Shown piece by piece: positions 1 to 8,117 of a stretch of 64,000 nt of DNA; the stretch's first letter is position 1; every line of letters begins with the position of its first letter. The notes beneath the pieces are model-generated. The model had not been told where the DNA came from. It did not search any database and saw only the letters and a program-made list of their open reading frames with translations. The position numbers and the translations under genes are program-made. This DNA comes from Desmospora profundinema (GTDB taxonomy: Bacteria; Bacillota; Bacilli; Thermoactinomycetales; DSM-45169): positions 62,001-126,000 of the forward strand of contig NZ_JAVDQG010000009.1 of assembly GCF_031454155.1 (NCBI RefSeq), written 5' to 3'.

Positions 1-399
1 GCGGAATTGGAATATGATTTTGGCGAAAGCTTTCTTCCATGGATTGTTTTCATTTCCGCTGTTTTCGTTATTTTTTCGATGTCCAGGTTCCAAAAGGATC
101 AATTCCAGCGCTGGTGTAACCAGATCCGAGTCCTGGGAGGCCTTGTCGTGGTGGATTCGACCGATTTGTTTTTCGGAAAACCAATAATCCCCGTTCTTTT
201 TTACGCACCCTAAGCGACCTTCCCCTGCTTGCCTCCGCAATTCCTCTTCAGGAATGTCCAGTATCTGTGCAGCCTTTTCCAATGGCATGAGGATTTCCGA
301 CTGATGAACGTGCGGCTCCTGTCCCTGGTCGTGAAACGTCATGGTGCTTGTAGCCCCTTTCTGTTCCGGGATGCCTTGGTTTTCCAAATTCGACTCCAA
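1..399 (-). CDS. Partial HTH (MerR/excisionase-like) protein, cut by window edge
   Basis: This leftward frame stays open to base 1, so the C-terminus is missing. About 35 residues in, a stretch starting MPLEKAAQILDIPEEELRR and followed by a YWFSEKQIGRI segment has the shape of a small winged-helix DNA-binding domain of the MerR/excisionase type. The tail after it is polar and Asn-rich. A ribosome binding site (AAAGGAGG, 403-410) lies only 3 bases before a TTG at 399; an in-frame ATG at 342 is the alternative start. It lies downstream of the small gene at 434-814, separated by a terminator. Function unknown; the HTH call is by pattern only. Confidence 0.5.
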   Translation of the reverse strand, partial: MESNLENQGIPEQKGATSTMTFHDQGQEPHVHQSEILMPLEKAAQILDIPEEELRRQAGEGRLGCVKKNGDYWFSEKQIGRIHHDKASQDSDLVTPALELILLEPGHRKNNENSGNENNPWKKAFAKIIFQFR

Positions 400-425
400 T
401 CCCCTCCTTTTCCTTCTTTGAGCAT

Positions 426-451
426 AAAAAAGATCAACCTTTTGGTTGATC
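426..451 (-). terminator. Rho-independent terminator overlapping the 3' end of the 434-814 gene
   Basis: On the minus strand GATCAACC-AAAA-GGTTGATC is followed by six T. The last four sense codons and the stop of the upstream gene lie inside the stem. Confidence 0.8.
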
Positions 452-814
452 CGTCGTTGAGTAAAGGTGGGTCCGCAACCGCGCCAATCCTTGGTTCCAC
501 CATTGATTTTCTTCCTCAGTCCGCATTTGGGAGACGATACGGTTTTGATCCAGCAGCCATTTCCAAAAGCCGTCTTCGGTATCGTCAAAGGGAGTGCCTG
601 CCGCTTGATACAATATCCAAATTTTGGGGTGGGCGTTATTCCAGAGAGCCGTTGGATCCGGTTCATCTATGATCGGATATAAGGTCGGCTTAATTCCCCG
701 CCACAGGTGGACCGCTTGTTCCACCTCCGCAACACCGATTGTCACCATCGATTCCCGACAGGCTGTGCGTTCGTCGACAGGGGACAGATCTGTCCAAAAT
801 CCTTTGCCGTTCAT
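434..814 (-). CDS. Small conserved-type hypothetical protein, Trp-rich
   Basis: A 126-residue soluble protein starting MNGKGFWTDLSPVDERTA. It is rich in Trp (WNN, FWKWLL, WWN) and acidic residues, with no membrane segment or signal peptide. The start is backed by AAGGGAGGGG (820-829) at good spacing. The stop lies within its own terminator hairpin, which supports a real transcription unit. I do not recognise the family. Confidence 0.65.
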   Translation of the reverse strand: MNGKGFWTDLSPVDERTACRESMVTIGVAEVEQAVHLWRGIKPTLYPIIDEPDPTALWNNAHPKIWILYQAAGTPFDDTEDGFWKWLLDQNRIVSQMRTEEENQWWNQGLARLRTHLYSTTDQPKG

Positions 815-1029
815 GAACGCCCCTCCCTTATGTCTAGTTTATTCACGCTGGATGACAGGTTTGGCGGGTGGGAAAGGTGTCTGTTGGACATCGGATATTT
901 CGGGGTAGGAAACAACCGGACTGGTTTGATTCCATCCTATCACGACAGATGGATGGATGAAAGTGTTATTTCATTGCAAACAATCCGACCATCCCTGCAA
1001 TTTTCCCTCCGACTTCCCTGTTTCTGTGG

Positions 1030-1035
1030 TATAAT
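1030..1035 (+). promoter_or_regulatory. -10 box TATAAT
   Basis: A perfect TATAAT sits about 7 bases before the start of the candidate structured RNA at 1042. No convincing -35 box was found upstream. Confidence 0.45.
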
Positions 1036-1041
1036 AAGGAT

Positions 1042-1262
1042 GAAATGAGGGGTATCCGTAGCGAGACGACCGGGGGAACAAAAGCGATCCAGGAGAGACT
1101 TGTGCTGGTAGGTACAGCCATTACCCATACCATATCGCCACTTCTTTCCGGAACGGAAAGTGGAAGCTTAAGTGGTGCCGACCTCCAAGTCTGTTTTTCT
1201 ATTTTGAATAACAGACAATGCCTCCGCCCAGACCGACCCAGGCAATACCCTGGGTCTTCTTT
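1042..1262 (+). ncRNA. Candidate structured RNA or leader, unidentified
   Basis: The segment runs from a TATAAT box to a strong terminator (GACCCAGG 1235-1242, CCTGGGTC 1249-1256, then TTCTTTT). Within it AGACTTG (1096-1102) pairs with CAAGTCT (1186-1192), which is itself followed by a T-run. Inside that helix is a hairpin, CCAC...TTTCCG-GAA-CGGAAA-GTGG (1138-1163). The overlapping reading frames do not look like protein. It could be a free RNA or an attenuating leader of the phosphatase gene at 1407. It does not match the SAM, T-box, SRP or c-di-GMP consensus sequences I know. Confidence 0.5.
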
Positions 1263-1268
1263 TACCTT
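1235..1268 (+). terminator. Rho-independent terminator
   Basis: Eight-base-pair stem GACCCAGG/CCTGGGTC with a 6-base loop, followed by TTCTTTTACCTTTTT. It ends the RNA starting near 1042 and lies upstream of the LOV-phosphatase gene. Confidence 0.75.
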
Positions 1269-1406
1269 TTTAAAGGGATTTTTGGGGGCGAACCGGCCCG
1301 GACACCTGCGTATGGGAGGCTCAGACACAATTTTGTACGGGGGCAGGGCCCTCGAGTGGCTGACATTGGAATGGGTCGATGGGAACCTGGGGAAGAGGTG
1401 TCGGGA

Positions 1407-2453
1407 TTGGAACTTCTTTTGGAAAAACAATTTGCCGCCGCGATGGATCATCTGCCAGCGGGTGTGTGCATCACCGATCCTAGACTGCCGGATAATCCCG
1501 TCATCTATGTCAATCCCGGCTTTACCAAGTTGACGGGTTATTCAGCGGAAGAAGTGGTCGGAAAGAATTGCCGATTTCTCCAATGTGAAAACACCGATCC
1601 GGCGGCGGTTGAAAAAATTCGGTCTGCCCTAGAGAAACGGGAACCGGTCAAGGTCGTTCTACTGAATCGGCGAAAAAACGGAGTCCCTTTTTGGAACGAA
1701 CTAAAGGTGAATCCCGTTTGGGATGAAGAGGGGAATCTGGTTCATTTCGTTGCCATGCAAACCGATGTGACGGTTCGAGTCGAAGCCAAACGGGATCTGG
1801 CTCTAGCGGCAAAAGTACAGAGGACGATGTTGCCTGTACCGATGGAAAATGAATTTCTGCGCCTCGAGACGCTGTATCGACCCTATGGGTTTATCAGCGG
1901 GGACAGCTATGATTTCCATTGGAACGAGAGCGAAGAGAAATTATTCGGATATCTGTTTGATGTGATGGGACACGGTGTGGCAACAGCGTTACAAACTTCG
2001 GCACTCCGGGTTTTGTTTGAGCAAGTCTCTAAGAAGCGGCTTTCCCTGTCTGAAAAGCTGTCGTGGGTAAATGATGCCAGTCTGCCCTATCTGGCAGACG
2101 AGTATTTTATCGCTGCGATCGCATTTGAGTTGAACTTTCAGCAGCAGGTCCTGTCGTATGCGGCTGGCGGGGTCAATTATTTTCTTGCTTCCACTTCCGG
2201 CACCCCTGAGATTGTTAGCGTGCCGGGCATGTTTTTGGGTATTTTTGAAGGAACATCATTTGAACAAAACGACATACCCTTCCAATCGGGAGACTCCTTT
2301 TCCTTTTTTAGTGATGGACTCCATGAGCTGATGCCCTCCCCTCTGGAGGAGCTGCCTTCCGATTTTGACCGGATGGTAGATTGGCTGCGCGAACGGTCCC
2401 AAAATCCGAATCAACGGGATGATATATCGGCATTGTGTCTTCATATTAAATGA
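1407..2453 (+). CDS. LOV-domain blue-light sensor fused to PP2C/SpoIIE (RsbU-like) phosphatase
   Basis: Residues 1-110 form a PAS domain of LOV type. The photoactive-cysteine motif GKNCRFLQ is intact (Cys near residue 55), as are the flavin-contacting Asn pair (LNRRKNG...WNEL) and the terminal Gln (FVAMQTDV). LOV domains bind FMN and form a Cys adduct in blue light. A short linker leads to a PP2C/SpoIIE phosphatase domain with the metal-site motifs SGDSYDF, FDVMGHG, FFSDGLHE and DDIS. Such phosphatases dephosphorylate anti-anti-sigma (STAS) proteins, but none is encoded nearby. The start is uncertain: TTG at 1407 follows AGAGGTG, GTG 1398 is an alternative, and the frame is open back to 1218 across the terminator. 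Confidence 0.85.
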   Translation: MELLLEKQFAAAMDHLPAGVCITDPRLPDNPVIYVNPGFTKLTGYSAEEVVGKNCRFLQCENTDPAAVEKIRSALEKREPVKVVLLNRRKNGVPFWNELKVNPVWDEEGNLVHFVAMQTDVTVRVEAKRDLALAAKVQRTMLPVPMENEFLRLETLYRPYGFISGDSYDFHWNESEEKLFGYLFDVMGHGVATALQTSALRVLFEQVSKKRLSLSEKLSWVNDASLPYLADEYFIAAIAFELNFQQQVLSYAAGGVNYFLASTSGTPEIVSVPGMFLGIFEGTSFEQNDIPFQSGDSFSFFSDGLHELMPSPLEELPSDFDRMVDWLRERSQNPNQRDDISALCLHIK

Positions 2454-2462
2454 CACAAAGAG

Positions 2463-2498
2463 CGGCTCCCGGAGAATTTGGTGCGGGAGCCGGCGTTT
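2463..2498 (+). terminator. Hairpin, possible terminator
   Basis: CGGCTCCCG/CGGGAGCCG stem with a 12-base loop just after the phosphatase stop. Only a weak T tail follows. Confidence 0.5.
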
Positions 2499-2568
2499 AT
2501 CTCCAGCAGGCGGAAGGGAAAAACATTTACTATGATTGACTCTCTTTTCGCCTGAGGGGGGTTCGCCT

Positions 2569-3153
2569 ATGTTAGAAGCACCCAAGTCCCCGACAAAAAA
2601 GCTTGAATATGTGGTGAAGCGGGCATGGGAAGATGTCGAACAACCCCATCTCCAGCCCTATGTGGCCAAGCTGAAGTATGAGGATCGGCAATGCACGTTG
2701 GAAATGTGCTTAACGGCCCAGGAAGCCGATATATATCAAAATGCGAGAGCGGAGTACGATAAAGCGCTTCGAACCAGTTCGGATCAGCGGATGATTCAGC
2801 ATCTCAAATCGCAGCGCTTTATTTGTCTTCATGATCACTTCACGGAACAGATCCGTAAATTCGACAGCATTCGCCGTGATGATCCCTGTGCATTGGATCG
2901 GACTATCGAATACTGCCAAGTTCAGATCCAATATGCTCCCGTTGCGAGGCGAGCATTTGAAAATGATCCGTTCCATCCCCACATGCCGGAACATCCCGGA
3001 TACCATTGTTTGATCCAAATATTAGAAGAAGAAGAGAAAGTCGGTGAGGCCCTCTACTTGGCCAAACTGGCGTGGGAAGAAGGCTGGAAAGGGGATTGGG
3101 CAGGATGGATGGACCATCTGGCCAATCGGGCACGTCGGACAACATCTCCATAA
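2569..3153 (+). CDS. Hypothetical protein, helical
   Basis: A 194-residue soluble, mostly helical protein starting MLEAPKSPTKKLEYVVKRAW. It has a cluster of charged heptads, and the C-terminal 50 residues (LIQILEEEEKVGEALYLAKL) look like a TPR-style helix pair. No signal peptide or membrane segment is present. ATG 2569 is preceded by GAGGGGGG at good spacing and is preferred to ATG 2536. It stands alone between two terminators. Family not recognised. Confidence 0.7.
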   Translation: MLEAPKSPTKKLEYVVKRAWEDVEQPHLQPYVAKLKYEDRQCTLEMCLTAQEADIYQNARAEYDKALRTSSDQRMIQHLKSQRFICLHDHFTEQIRKFDSIRRDDPCALDRTIEYCQVQIQYAPVARRAFENDPFHPHMPEHPGYHCLIQILEEEEKVGEALYLAKLAWEEGWKGDWAGWMDHLANRARRTTSP

Positions 3154-3166
3154 CGTGCAGGTAGTA

Positions 3167-3207
3167 ACGGGCGGGTTCCGGCAAGATTCCGGATCCGTCC
3201 GTTTTTG
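3167..3207 (+). terminator. Terminator of the 2569-3153 gene
   Basis: Imperfect stem ACGGGCGG..CCGG / CCGGATCCGTCCGT followed by TTTTT. Confidence 0.7.
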
Positions 3208-3290
3208 ATTGGGCTTCAGCCGCTTACTCTGGTAAAGTAATAACCATGGACCGATCTTATCATTTTTCACCGGAAAAGGGAGGTTGGCAG

Positions 3291-4499
3291 ATGGTTCAGG
3301 TCGTTTTGTTTGACGTGGACGGGGTGTTGTTGAGTGAAAAGCGCTGCTTTGACAGCACGTGCTTAAGTGTGTGGGAATTATTGTACAGCGAGCACGGCTT
3401 GGGATTATCCGGGGGCTCCTTCCGGCCCGCCCCCGAGGAGAAAGAGATCGAAGAAGTGCGGCAAGCGGTGTTTGATGACGAACGGGTGTTGGAGTGGTTG
3501 AAATCGATCGGGGTTAATTCCAACTGGGATATGGTTGCGCTGTTATTCGGATTTCAATTGCAACAGCTTCTGCGCGAACTTCATTCGATGAATCCTGATT
3601 TCGTCGAAGAGATCTTGGCTCGTCCGATCAGCCGGCTGGCTTTGCAACGGATCGGGGAGGAAACACGGCGTGTCGGGCTGGATTTTGAGCCCCGTTTCGC
3701 GGAGGTTCGGGATACACTCGACAGTGGTCAGACGGGGGATGTGGATTTGCCGGAACGGCTGTCCCAGTTGGTACAGGAGTGGTCCGGCCGGGATTCGGAT
3801 GCCTTCGTTCATGGCTCCTCTCTTTGGAAGCTGGGGCGGGATGTGTACCAGGAATGGTATCTGGGGCACGACTGGTTTGAGCGGGAAGAGAAAAAACGGA
3901 GCTTTTACCCGGAGAAAACCGGCTTTTTGCAACAGGAAATCCCACTGGCTGAACCGGAAACGATCCGGGGGACTTTGGATGCCCTGTCCAAAGAAGGGAT
4001 CCAGTTGGGGATCGGTACCGGTCGACCCGCGTTGGAAACGCGTGTCCCATTGGAAGCGCTGGGATTGTGGGATGCCTTTGACCCGAACCGAATCGTGACG
4101 GCTTCTGATGTACGGCAGGCGGAGGAGATTTATCCGGATCAGGCTCCATTGGGCAAGCCCCATCCCTTTACTTATGTCAAGGCCTACTATGGGCGGGAAA
4201 AGCCGGATGCAAAGAGTGTGGGGGCCCGGTTGCCGTTGCCGGACGGGGAACAAATTCTGGTCGTAGGGGATTCGGTGGCTGATTTGTTGGCCGCACGCAA
4301 GATGGGATGCCAGTTTGCAGCGACACTTACCGGTCCGACGGGAGAGCGAGCCAGAGGAAAGTTTGAGGAGCTGCAGGCGGATTATATCCTGGATGATGTG
4401 ACCCAACTCTCCGGCCTGCTTCAGGAATGGATTCGTCGCCGTGAGGAAGAAAACGAAAAAGACGCGATCGACCCGGCCCAAAGCGGATCCGGCAGTTAA
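3291..4499 (+). CDS. HAD-superfamily hydrolase
   Basis: A 402-residue protein beginning MVQVVLFDVDGVLL, the HAD motif I with both catalytic Asp residues. Motif II is the Thr of GIGTGRP, motif III the Lys of LGKPHPFTY, and motif IV the Asp of LVVGDSVADLLAARKMG. This makes it a phosphoglycolate-phosphatase-like enzyme. The cap region between motifs I and II is unusually long (about 240 residues), so the protein is nearly twice the normal size. The substrate cannot be inferred. ATG 3291 is chosen because GGGAGG lies 7 bases upstream; an upstream ATG at 3246 lacks a site. Confidence 0.8.
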   Translation: MVQVVLFDVDGVLLSEKRCFDSTCLSVWELLYSEHGLGLSGGSFRPAPEEKEIEEVRQAVFDDERVLEWLKSIGVNSNWDMVALLFGFQLQQLLRELHSMNPDFVEEILARPISRLALQRIGEETRRVGLDFEPRFAEVRDTLDSGQTGDVDLPERLSQLVQEWSGRDSDAFVHGSSLWKLGRDVYQEWYLGHDWFEREEKKRSFYPEKTGFLQQEIPLAEPETIRGTLDALSKEGIQLGIGTGRPALETRVPLEALGLWDAFDPNRIVTASDVRQAEEIYPDQAPLGKPHPFTYVKAYYGREKPDAKSVGARLPLPDGEQILVVGDSVADLLAARKMGCQFAATLTGPTGERARGKFEELQADYILDDVTQLSGLLQEWIRRREEENEKDAIDPAQSGSGS

Positions 4500-4515
4500 T
4501 CATACTTTACAAACA

Positions 4516-4531
4516 AGAATATTGATATTCT
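4516..4531 (+). repeat. Palindrome over the sodA -35 box
   Basis: AGAATAT-TG-ATATTCT, perfect 7-base arms. It overlaps the -35 hexamer, so an operator for a metal- or peroxide-responsive regulator is plausible but unproven. Confidence 0.6.
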
Positions 4532-4550
4532 CATACGTTTTTTGCATAAT
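4522..4550 (+). promoter_or_regulatory. SigA-type promoter of sodA
   Basis: TTGATA (4522-4527), 17-base spacer, CATAAT (4545-4550), about 85 bases before the sodA start. Confidence 0.7.
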
Positions 4551-4633
4551 AAGAACGGGAAGATTCATTGGTGAGCATACTTCCTCTCGGGAGGAGTGGC
4601 CACCAATGAAACTACATACAGGAGGGTTTTTGT

Positions 4634-5251
4634 ATGGCTAAACATGAACTGCCTGCACTGCCTTATTCCACTGATGCCTTGGAGCCTCACATCGATGCGC
4701 GGACGATGGAAATTCACCACGGGCGCCATCACAAAACATATGTTGACAAGCTGAATGCCGCTTTGGAAGGACATGCTGAATTGGCAGATAAGTCCATCGA
4801 CGATCTGATCGCAAACATCGACCAAGTACCGGAAAGCATCCGTGGTGCCGTGCAAAACAACGGCGGCGGCCATGTGAACCATACCCTCTTTTGGCAGATT
4901 ATGAGCCCTGATGGCGGGGGCGAGCCGACGGGTGAATTGGCCGGCGCGATCAACGAAACCTTTGGCGGTTTTGACAAGTTCAAGGAAACATTTGCTAATG
5001 CTGCCATCACTCGTTTCGGCAGCGGCTGGGCTTGGCTGGTCGTGAAAAAAGATGGAAATCTCGCGGTGATCAACACCCTGAACCAGGACAGTCCGTTGAT
5101 GGACGGGCACACCCCGATTTTGGGCCTGGATGTATGGGAGCATGCCTACTATTTAAAGTATCAAAACAAGCGTCCTGACTACATTCAAGCTTGGTGGAAC
5201 GTGGTCAACTGGGACGAGGTAAACAAGCGTTACGCGGCTGCTAAAAAGTAA
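4634..5251 (+). CDS. sodA: Superoxide dismutase (Mn/Fe)
   Basis: A 205-residue cytoplasmic enzyme that converts superoxide to H2O2 and O2. All four metal ligands are visible: the first His in [12 protein letters not shown], the second in [11 protein letters not shown], and the Asp and His in [12 protein letters not shown]. The glycine-rich [10 protein letters not shown]-type segment and WNVVNWDEV end are typical of Bacillus SodA. The start follows CAGGAGGG. It is monocistronic, with its own promoter and terminator. Mn rather than Fe is likely by family but not proven. Confidence 0.95.
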   Translation: MAKHELPALPYSTDALEPHIDARTMEIHHGRHHKTYVDKLNAALEGHAELADKSIDDLIANIDQVPESIRGAVQNNGGGHVNHTLFWQIMSPDGGGEPTGELAGAINETFGGFDKFKETFANAAITRFGSGWAWLVVKKDGNLAVINTLNQDSPLMDGHTPILGLDVWEHAYYLKYQNKRPDYIQAWWNVVNWDEVNKRYAAAKK

Positions 5252-5264
5252 TCCTTTTTGGTTC

Positions 5265-5295
5265 AAGCGACGGGTGCACCCGTCGCTTTTTTTTA
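5265..5295 (+). terminator. sodA terminator
   Basis: AAGCGACGGGTGCACCCGTCGCTT followed by a T-run. Confidence 0.9.
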
Positions 5296-5475
5296 TGCAT
5301 AATAGGAATCTATTACCTTACATACTAATCATTTGATATTGAAGTATCCCGATAGGATTTATATAATTCCTGGTGTGGCTGGGAACTTTGGTTTCCACTT
5401 GCAAAATAAAGTGGGATGATAAAAGAAAGATTGATATAGAGCGCATTTCCCACAAAAATCCAAGGAGGCGAATAT

Positions 5476-6177
5476 ATGAAGTCCATTCTGACGATTGGTT
5501 TGGCGGTCGCCATCGCCGTCGCCGGTACGGTACTTCCTTTTGGAGCCAACCAGGCGGAGGCGTCGGCACCTACGCTGGTACACTATGGTCACTCCAACGG
5601 TGATGTATGGGATCTGCAAGATCGACTCACCCTGCTGGGTTATACCCCTAAAGTAGACGGTATTTATGGTCTGCAGACGGAACGGGCCGTGATTCAATTC
5701 CAAAAAGATAACGCGCTTCGAATCGACGGCATCACCGGGCCGGAAACCTGGACTGCTTTGAAAAAAGCGACGGACGATAAGCGACAAGCCAAAAAAGCTC
5801 AATCGTTTAAGCGGATTGACTTAAGTCAGGAAGATCTGGAGTGGATCGCCAAAGGCGTTTACAGTGAAGCACGCGGCGAACCTTACAAAGGCCAAGTGGC
5901 GGTTGCAGCCGTTATCATTAACCGCATGGAATCATCCGATTATCCGAGTACGGCCAAAGAAGTCATTCTGGAACCGCGGGCCTTTACCGCTGTGGCCGAT
6001 GGTCAAATCTGGCTAAAGCCCAATGAAAAAGCGTACAAAGCCGCCCGTGATGCGGCCAACGGTTGGGATCCGTCCCAGGGAGCGATGTTCTACTTTAACC
6101 CGGATACGGCCACATCCAAGTGGATTTGGACCCGTCCGCAAATCGATAAGATCGGCAGTCATATCTTTGCAAAATAA
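5476..6177 (+). CDS. sleB: Spore cortex-lytic enzyme SleB
   Basis: 233 residues: a secretion signal (residues 1-29, ending ANQAEAS), a peptidoglycan-binding type 1 domain (about 38-95, with GDVWDLQDRL and VDGIYGLQTERAV), a linker, and a C-terminal Hydrolase_2 domain (about 115-233) with the catalytic Glu in GVYSEARGEPY. SleB is a lytic transglycosylase that degrades muramic-lactam cortex peptidoglycan during germination. The usual partner gene ypeB is not adjacent; the unit ends in a terminator. The start follows AAGGAGGCG. Expression in the forespore is expected for the family; I could not define a convincing sigma-G promoter. Confidence 0.93.
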   Translation: MKSILTIGLAVAIAVAGTVLPFGANQAEASAPTLVHYGHSNGDVWDLQDRLTLLGYTPKVDGIYGLQTERAVIQFQKDNALRIDGITGPETWTALKKATDDKRQAKKAQSFKRIDLSQEDLEWIAKGVYSEARGEPYKGQVAVAAVIINRMESSDYPSTAKEVILEPRAFTAVADGQIWLKPNEKAYKAARDAANGWDPSQGAMFYFNPDTATSKWIWTRPQIDKIGSHIFAK

Positions 6178-6188
6178 TGGAATGGAAA

Positions 6189-6217
6189 AACCGCCTGGAT
6201 CAGGCGGTTTTTTGTTT
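6189..6217 (+). terminator. sleB terminator
   Basis: AACCGCC-TGGATCA-GGCGGTT followed by TTTTTTG. Confidence 0.9.
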
Positions 6218-6250
6218 GGAATCATAACGAGAGAGAGGAGGTGACAATCC

Positions 6251-6535
6251 ATGGCCCGACGAAGGAGAAACCGCTTGTTGGTTCCGGAAGCCCGGGAAGG
6301 AATGGAGCGCCTGAAGCGACAGGTGATGGCTCGGCAAACTGGGGAGACCGGTGCCGGGACGGAACAGATGAAGACAGAGATGGCCCGCCGGTTGGGCGTT
6401 CCCTACCGGAAAGATGGAGCCAACGGTGATCTCAAAGCGGAAGAGGCAGGGCGCTTGGGTGGTCCCGTCGGAGGCCAGATGGTGAAAGAGCTGATCCGCA
6501 TGGCCCAGGAGGAGTTGGCAAACAAACCGCGGTGA
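6251..6535 (+). CDS. Alpha/beta-type small acid-soluble spore protein
   Basis: A 94-residue basic protein. It carries family hallmarks: a central EMARRLGVPY segment after a GTEQMKTE stretch, and a GGPVGGQMVKELI segment near the C-terminus. These proteins coat DNA in dormant spores and protect it from UV and heat. The arginine-rich N-terminus (MARRRRNRLLVPEAREGMER) is longer and more basic than in common Bacillus SASPs. The start follows GAGAGGAGGTGA at good spacing. Confidence 0.9.
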   Translation: MARRRRNRLLVPEAREGMERLKRQVMARQTGETGAGTEQMKTEMARRLGVPYRKDGANGDLKAEEAGRLGGPVGGQMVKELIRMAQEELANKPR

Positions 6536-6540
6536 AAGCG

Positions 6541-6566
6541 CAAGCGGCTCCATGCGGAGCCGCTTG
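6541..6566. terminator. Hairpin between convergent genes
   Basis: Perfect CAAGCGGCTCC-ATGC-GGAGCCGCTTG between the SASP gene and the convergent regulator. No strong T tail on either strand. Confidence 0.5.
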
Positions 6567-6600
6567 AGAATGCCGACAAAGTGGTTGGAACAGGGATTTG

Positions 6601-7887
6601 TCAACGTTCTTTCATTTTTTTCTGCAGTTCGTACAGCTTCTTCATTCCTTCATGAAAACGATCATCTCCGTTTTGTTCCCACAGATGGGTCAACAGAAAA
6701 AGCGCATCATATTCTTGAGGCAACAAACGGTACTCCTGACTTTTATTCCAGGCATGTTGATATTGGGCGATCGCTTGCTGGTGCTTTCCGCGCAACTGGT
6801 AATGTTCCCCCAGGGCAAGGAGCGCTTCGATGTGTGGATGTGGATCGCTGCATGATTGACTGCCTTCGACGGCATCGCGAAACCACTCATTGGCTTCCTC
6901 GTGTTGTTCCAGCTCGGTACAGACCCGCCCCAGCCAAATGCGGATGGAAACCGGCAGAACCGGGTCGGAAGTGAGGGATTCCCAGACCAGAGCGGTTCGC
7001 AGACTCACTTTCGCCCGTCGCCACATATGACGCTCCATCCAGATCCTCCCGGATAAAGCCCAGAGCCGGAACAGGGCGTTCCGGTCCCGATAACGGCGAG
7101 CCAATTGCAATCCCTCTGCCGTAATCCGCTCCGCTTCTTCCAACAGCCCGTTGAACCGCATGATTTCTCCGTACAATCGATGCCACTCCAATTTTGTCGA
7201 GGGGGGACCGAAAGAACCGCTTTCCCATACCCGCCGCACGGTTTGCAGACATTCCGCCTGACGGCCCGATGCTTCAAAGGAAAGGGCCCGCAACAGAAGA
7301 AGGTCTGCTCGGGTGTCGGTTTGGTCCTCTTGGCAGGCATCCAATCCGCTGTCCGTGTGATGCAGCGACAGCGACCACTCCCCTGTGCTATAGCGGAGAC
7401 GGGCCAGTTCCATGTGTGAGCGGGCGATGGATGGTTTATCGGATTGATCTTTTCCGATCCGCAGCGCCTGGTGAAACAGACGTTCCGCCTTTTTCCAGTC
7501 GTGGCGTTCCATAGCCAATCGGCCTTGAATATGATACCTTTTACCCGCAAGCGGGTGATGGTCGTCCAGGTCTTGTTGCAACCATTTCTCGGCCAAGAGC
7601 GGTTGGCCCAGATCGACCAAGGTTTCCGCGGCGGAAAATTGATGCTCCAGTTCTGCTTGTTCAGTTTGACTGCTCACCATCATTTGCTGGAGATCATTCA
7701 TATCCAGATTCAGTTTTTTAAGCAGGTATTGGGCTTTTTGGGTGTTCACATGGGGAACGCCCCGTTCAATATTGCTGATGGTGGCAGGGGAGATATTTTC
7801 ATCTGCCAGATCTTCCAAACGAAGGCCGCGCCCTTTTCGTACTTTACGTATCAGTTCTCCCACTTCATGAATATGTAAATGATCCAC
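6601..7887 (-). CDS. XRE-family regulator with TPR domain (RRNPP-like)
   Basis: 428 residues. The first 65 form a Cro/C1-type HTH (ELIRKVRKGRGLRLEDLADE, then SPATISNIERG). The remainder is a helical TPR array of about eight repeats (e.g. EKWLQQDLDDHH, AERLFHQALRIG, AIAQYQHAWNKS). This layout is that of RRNPP peptide-responsive regulators such as PlcR and NprR, in which the TPR groove binds a secreted signal peptide. No obvious cognate pro-peptide gene is adjacent, so peptide sensing is only inferred. Start ATG 7887; the upstream region is AT-rich. Confidence 0.8.
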   Translation of the reverse strand: MDHLHIHEVGELIRKVRKGRGLRLEDLADENISPATISNIERGVPHVNTQKAQYLLKKLNLDMNDLQQMMVSSQTEQAELEHQFSAAETLVDLGQPLLAEKWLQQDLDDHHPLAGKRYHIQGRLAMERHDWKKAERLFHQALRIGKDQSDKPSIARSHMELARLRYSTGEWSLSLHHTDSGLDACQEDQTDTRADLLLLRALSFEASGRQAECLQTVRRVWESGSFGPPSTKLEWHRLYGEIMRFNGLLEEAERITAEGLQLARRYRDRNALFRLWALSGRIWMERHMWRRAKVSLRTALVWESLTSDPVLPVSIRIWLGRVCTELEQHEEANEWFRDAVEGSQSCSDPHPHIEALLALGEHYQLRGKHQQAIAQYQHAWNKSQEYRLLPQEYDALFLLTHLWEQNGDDRFHEGMKKLYELQKKMKER

Positions 7888-8117
7888 TCTACCACCTCGA
7901 TTGCGGGAGCTTAATGGGACAAAATTATATCATAGGAATTTTTAAAAAATCAGGGTATTTAAAAAGGTAAATTTTGCTGAAGGATACCCTACCACTTTTA
8001 AGAGGTTGCGGAGACCAAAATGCTTTTATTTTGAATAAAAAGTAAACCATATTCACTACATAAGAAGGAAAAATCGGAGCAATGGTTAATATTTTGTTTA
8101 ATCCTTGTAAACACCCC

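Noticed and set aside
1170-1185. T-box-like AAGTGGTGCCGAC
   Set aside because: Only a loose match to the conserved T-box sequence and no stem I signature upstream; not called a T-box.
966-1533. Overlapping frames of 160 residues on both strands
   Set aside because: No ribosome binding site, unlikely composition, and they run through the terminator and RNA helices at 1042-1262.
3543-4481. 312-residue antisense frame
   Set aside because: Mirror frame of the HAD hydrolase; no ribosome binding site and low-complexity composition.
7952-7990. AGGGTAT ... ATACCCT repeat upstream of the XRE-TPR gene
   Set aside because: Seven-base arms 25 bases apart in AT-rich DNA; too weak to call an operator.
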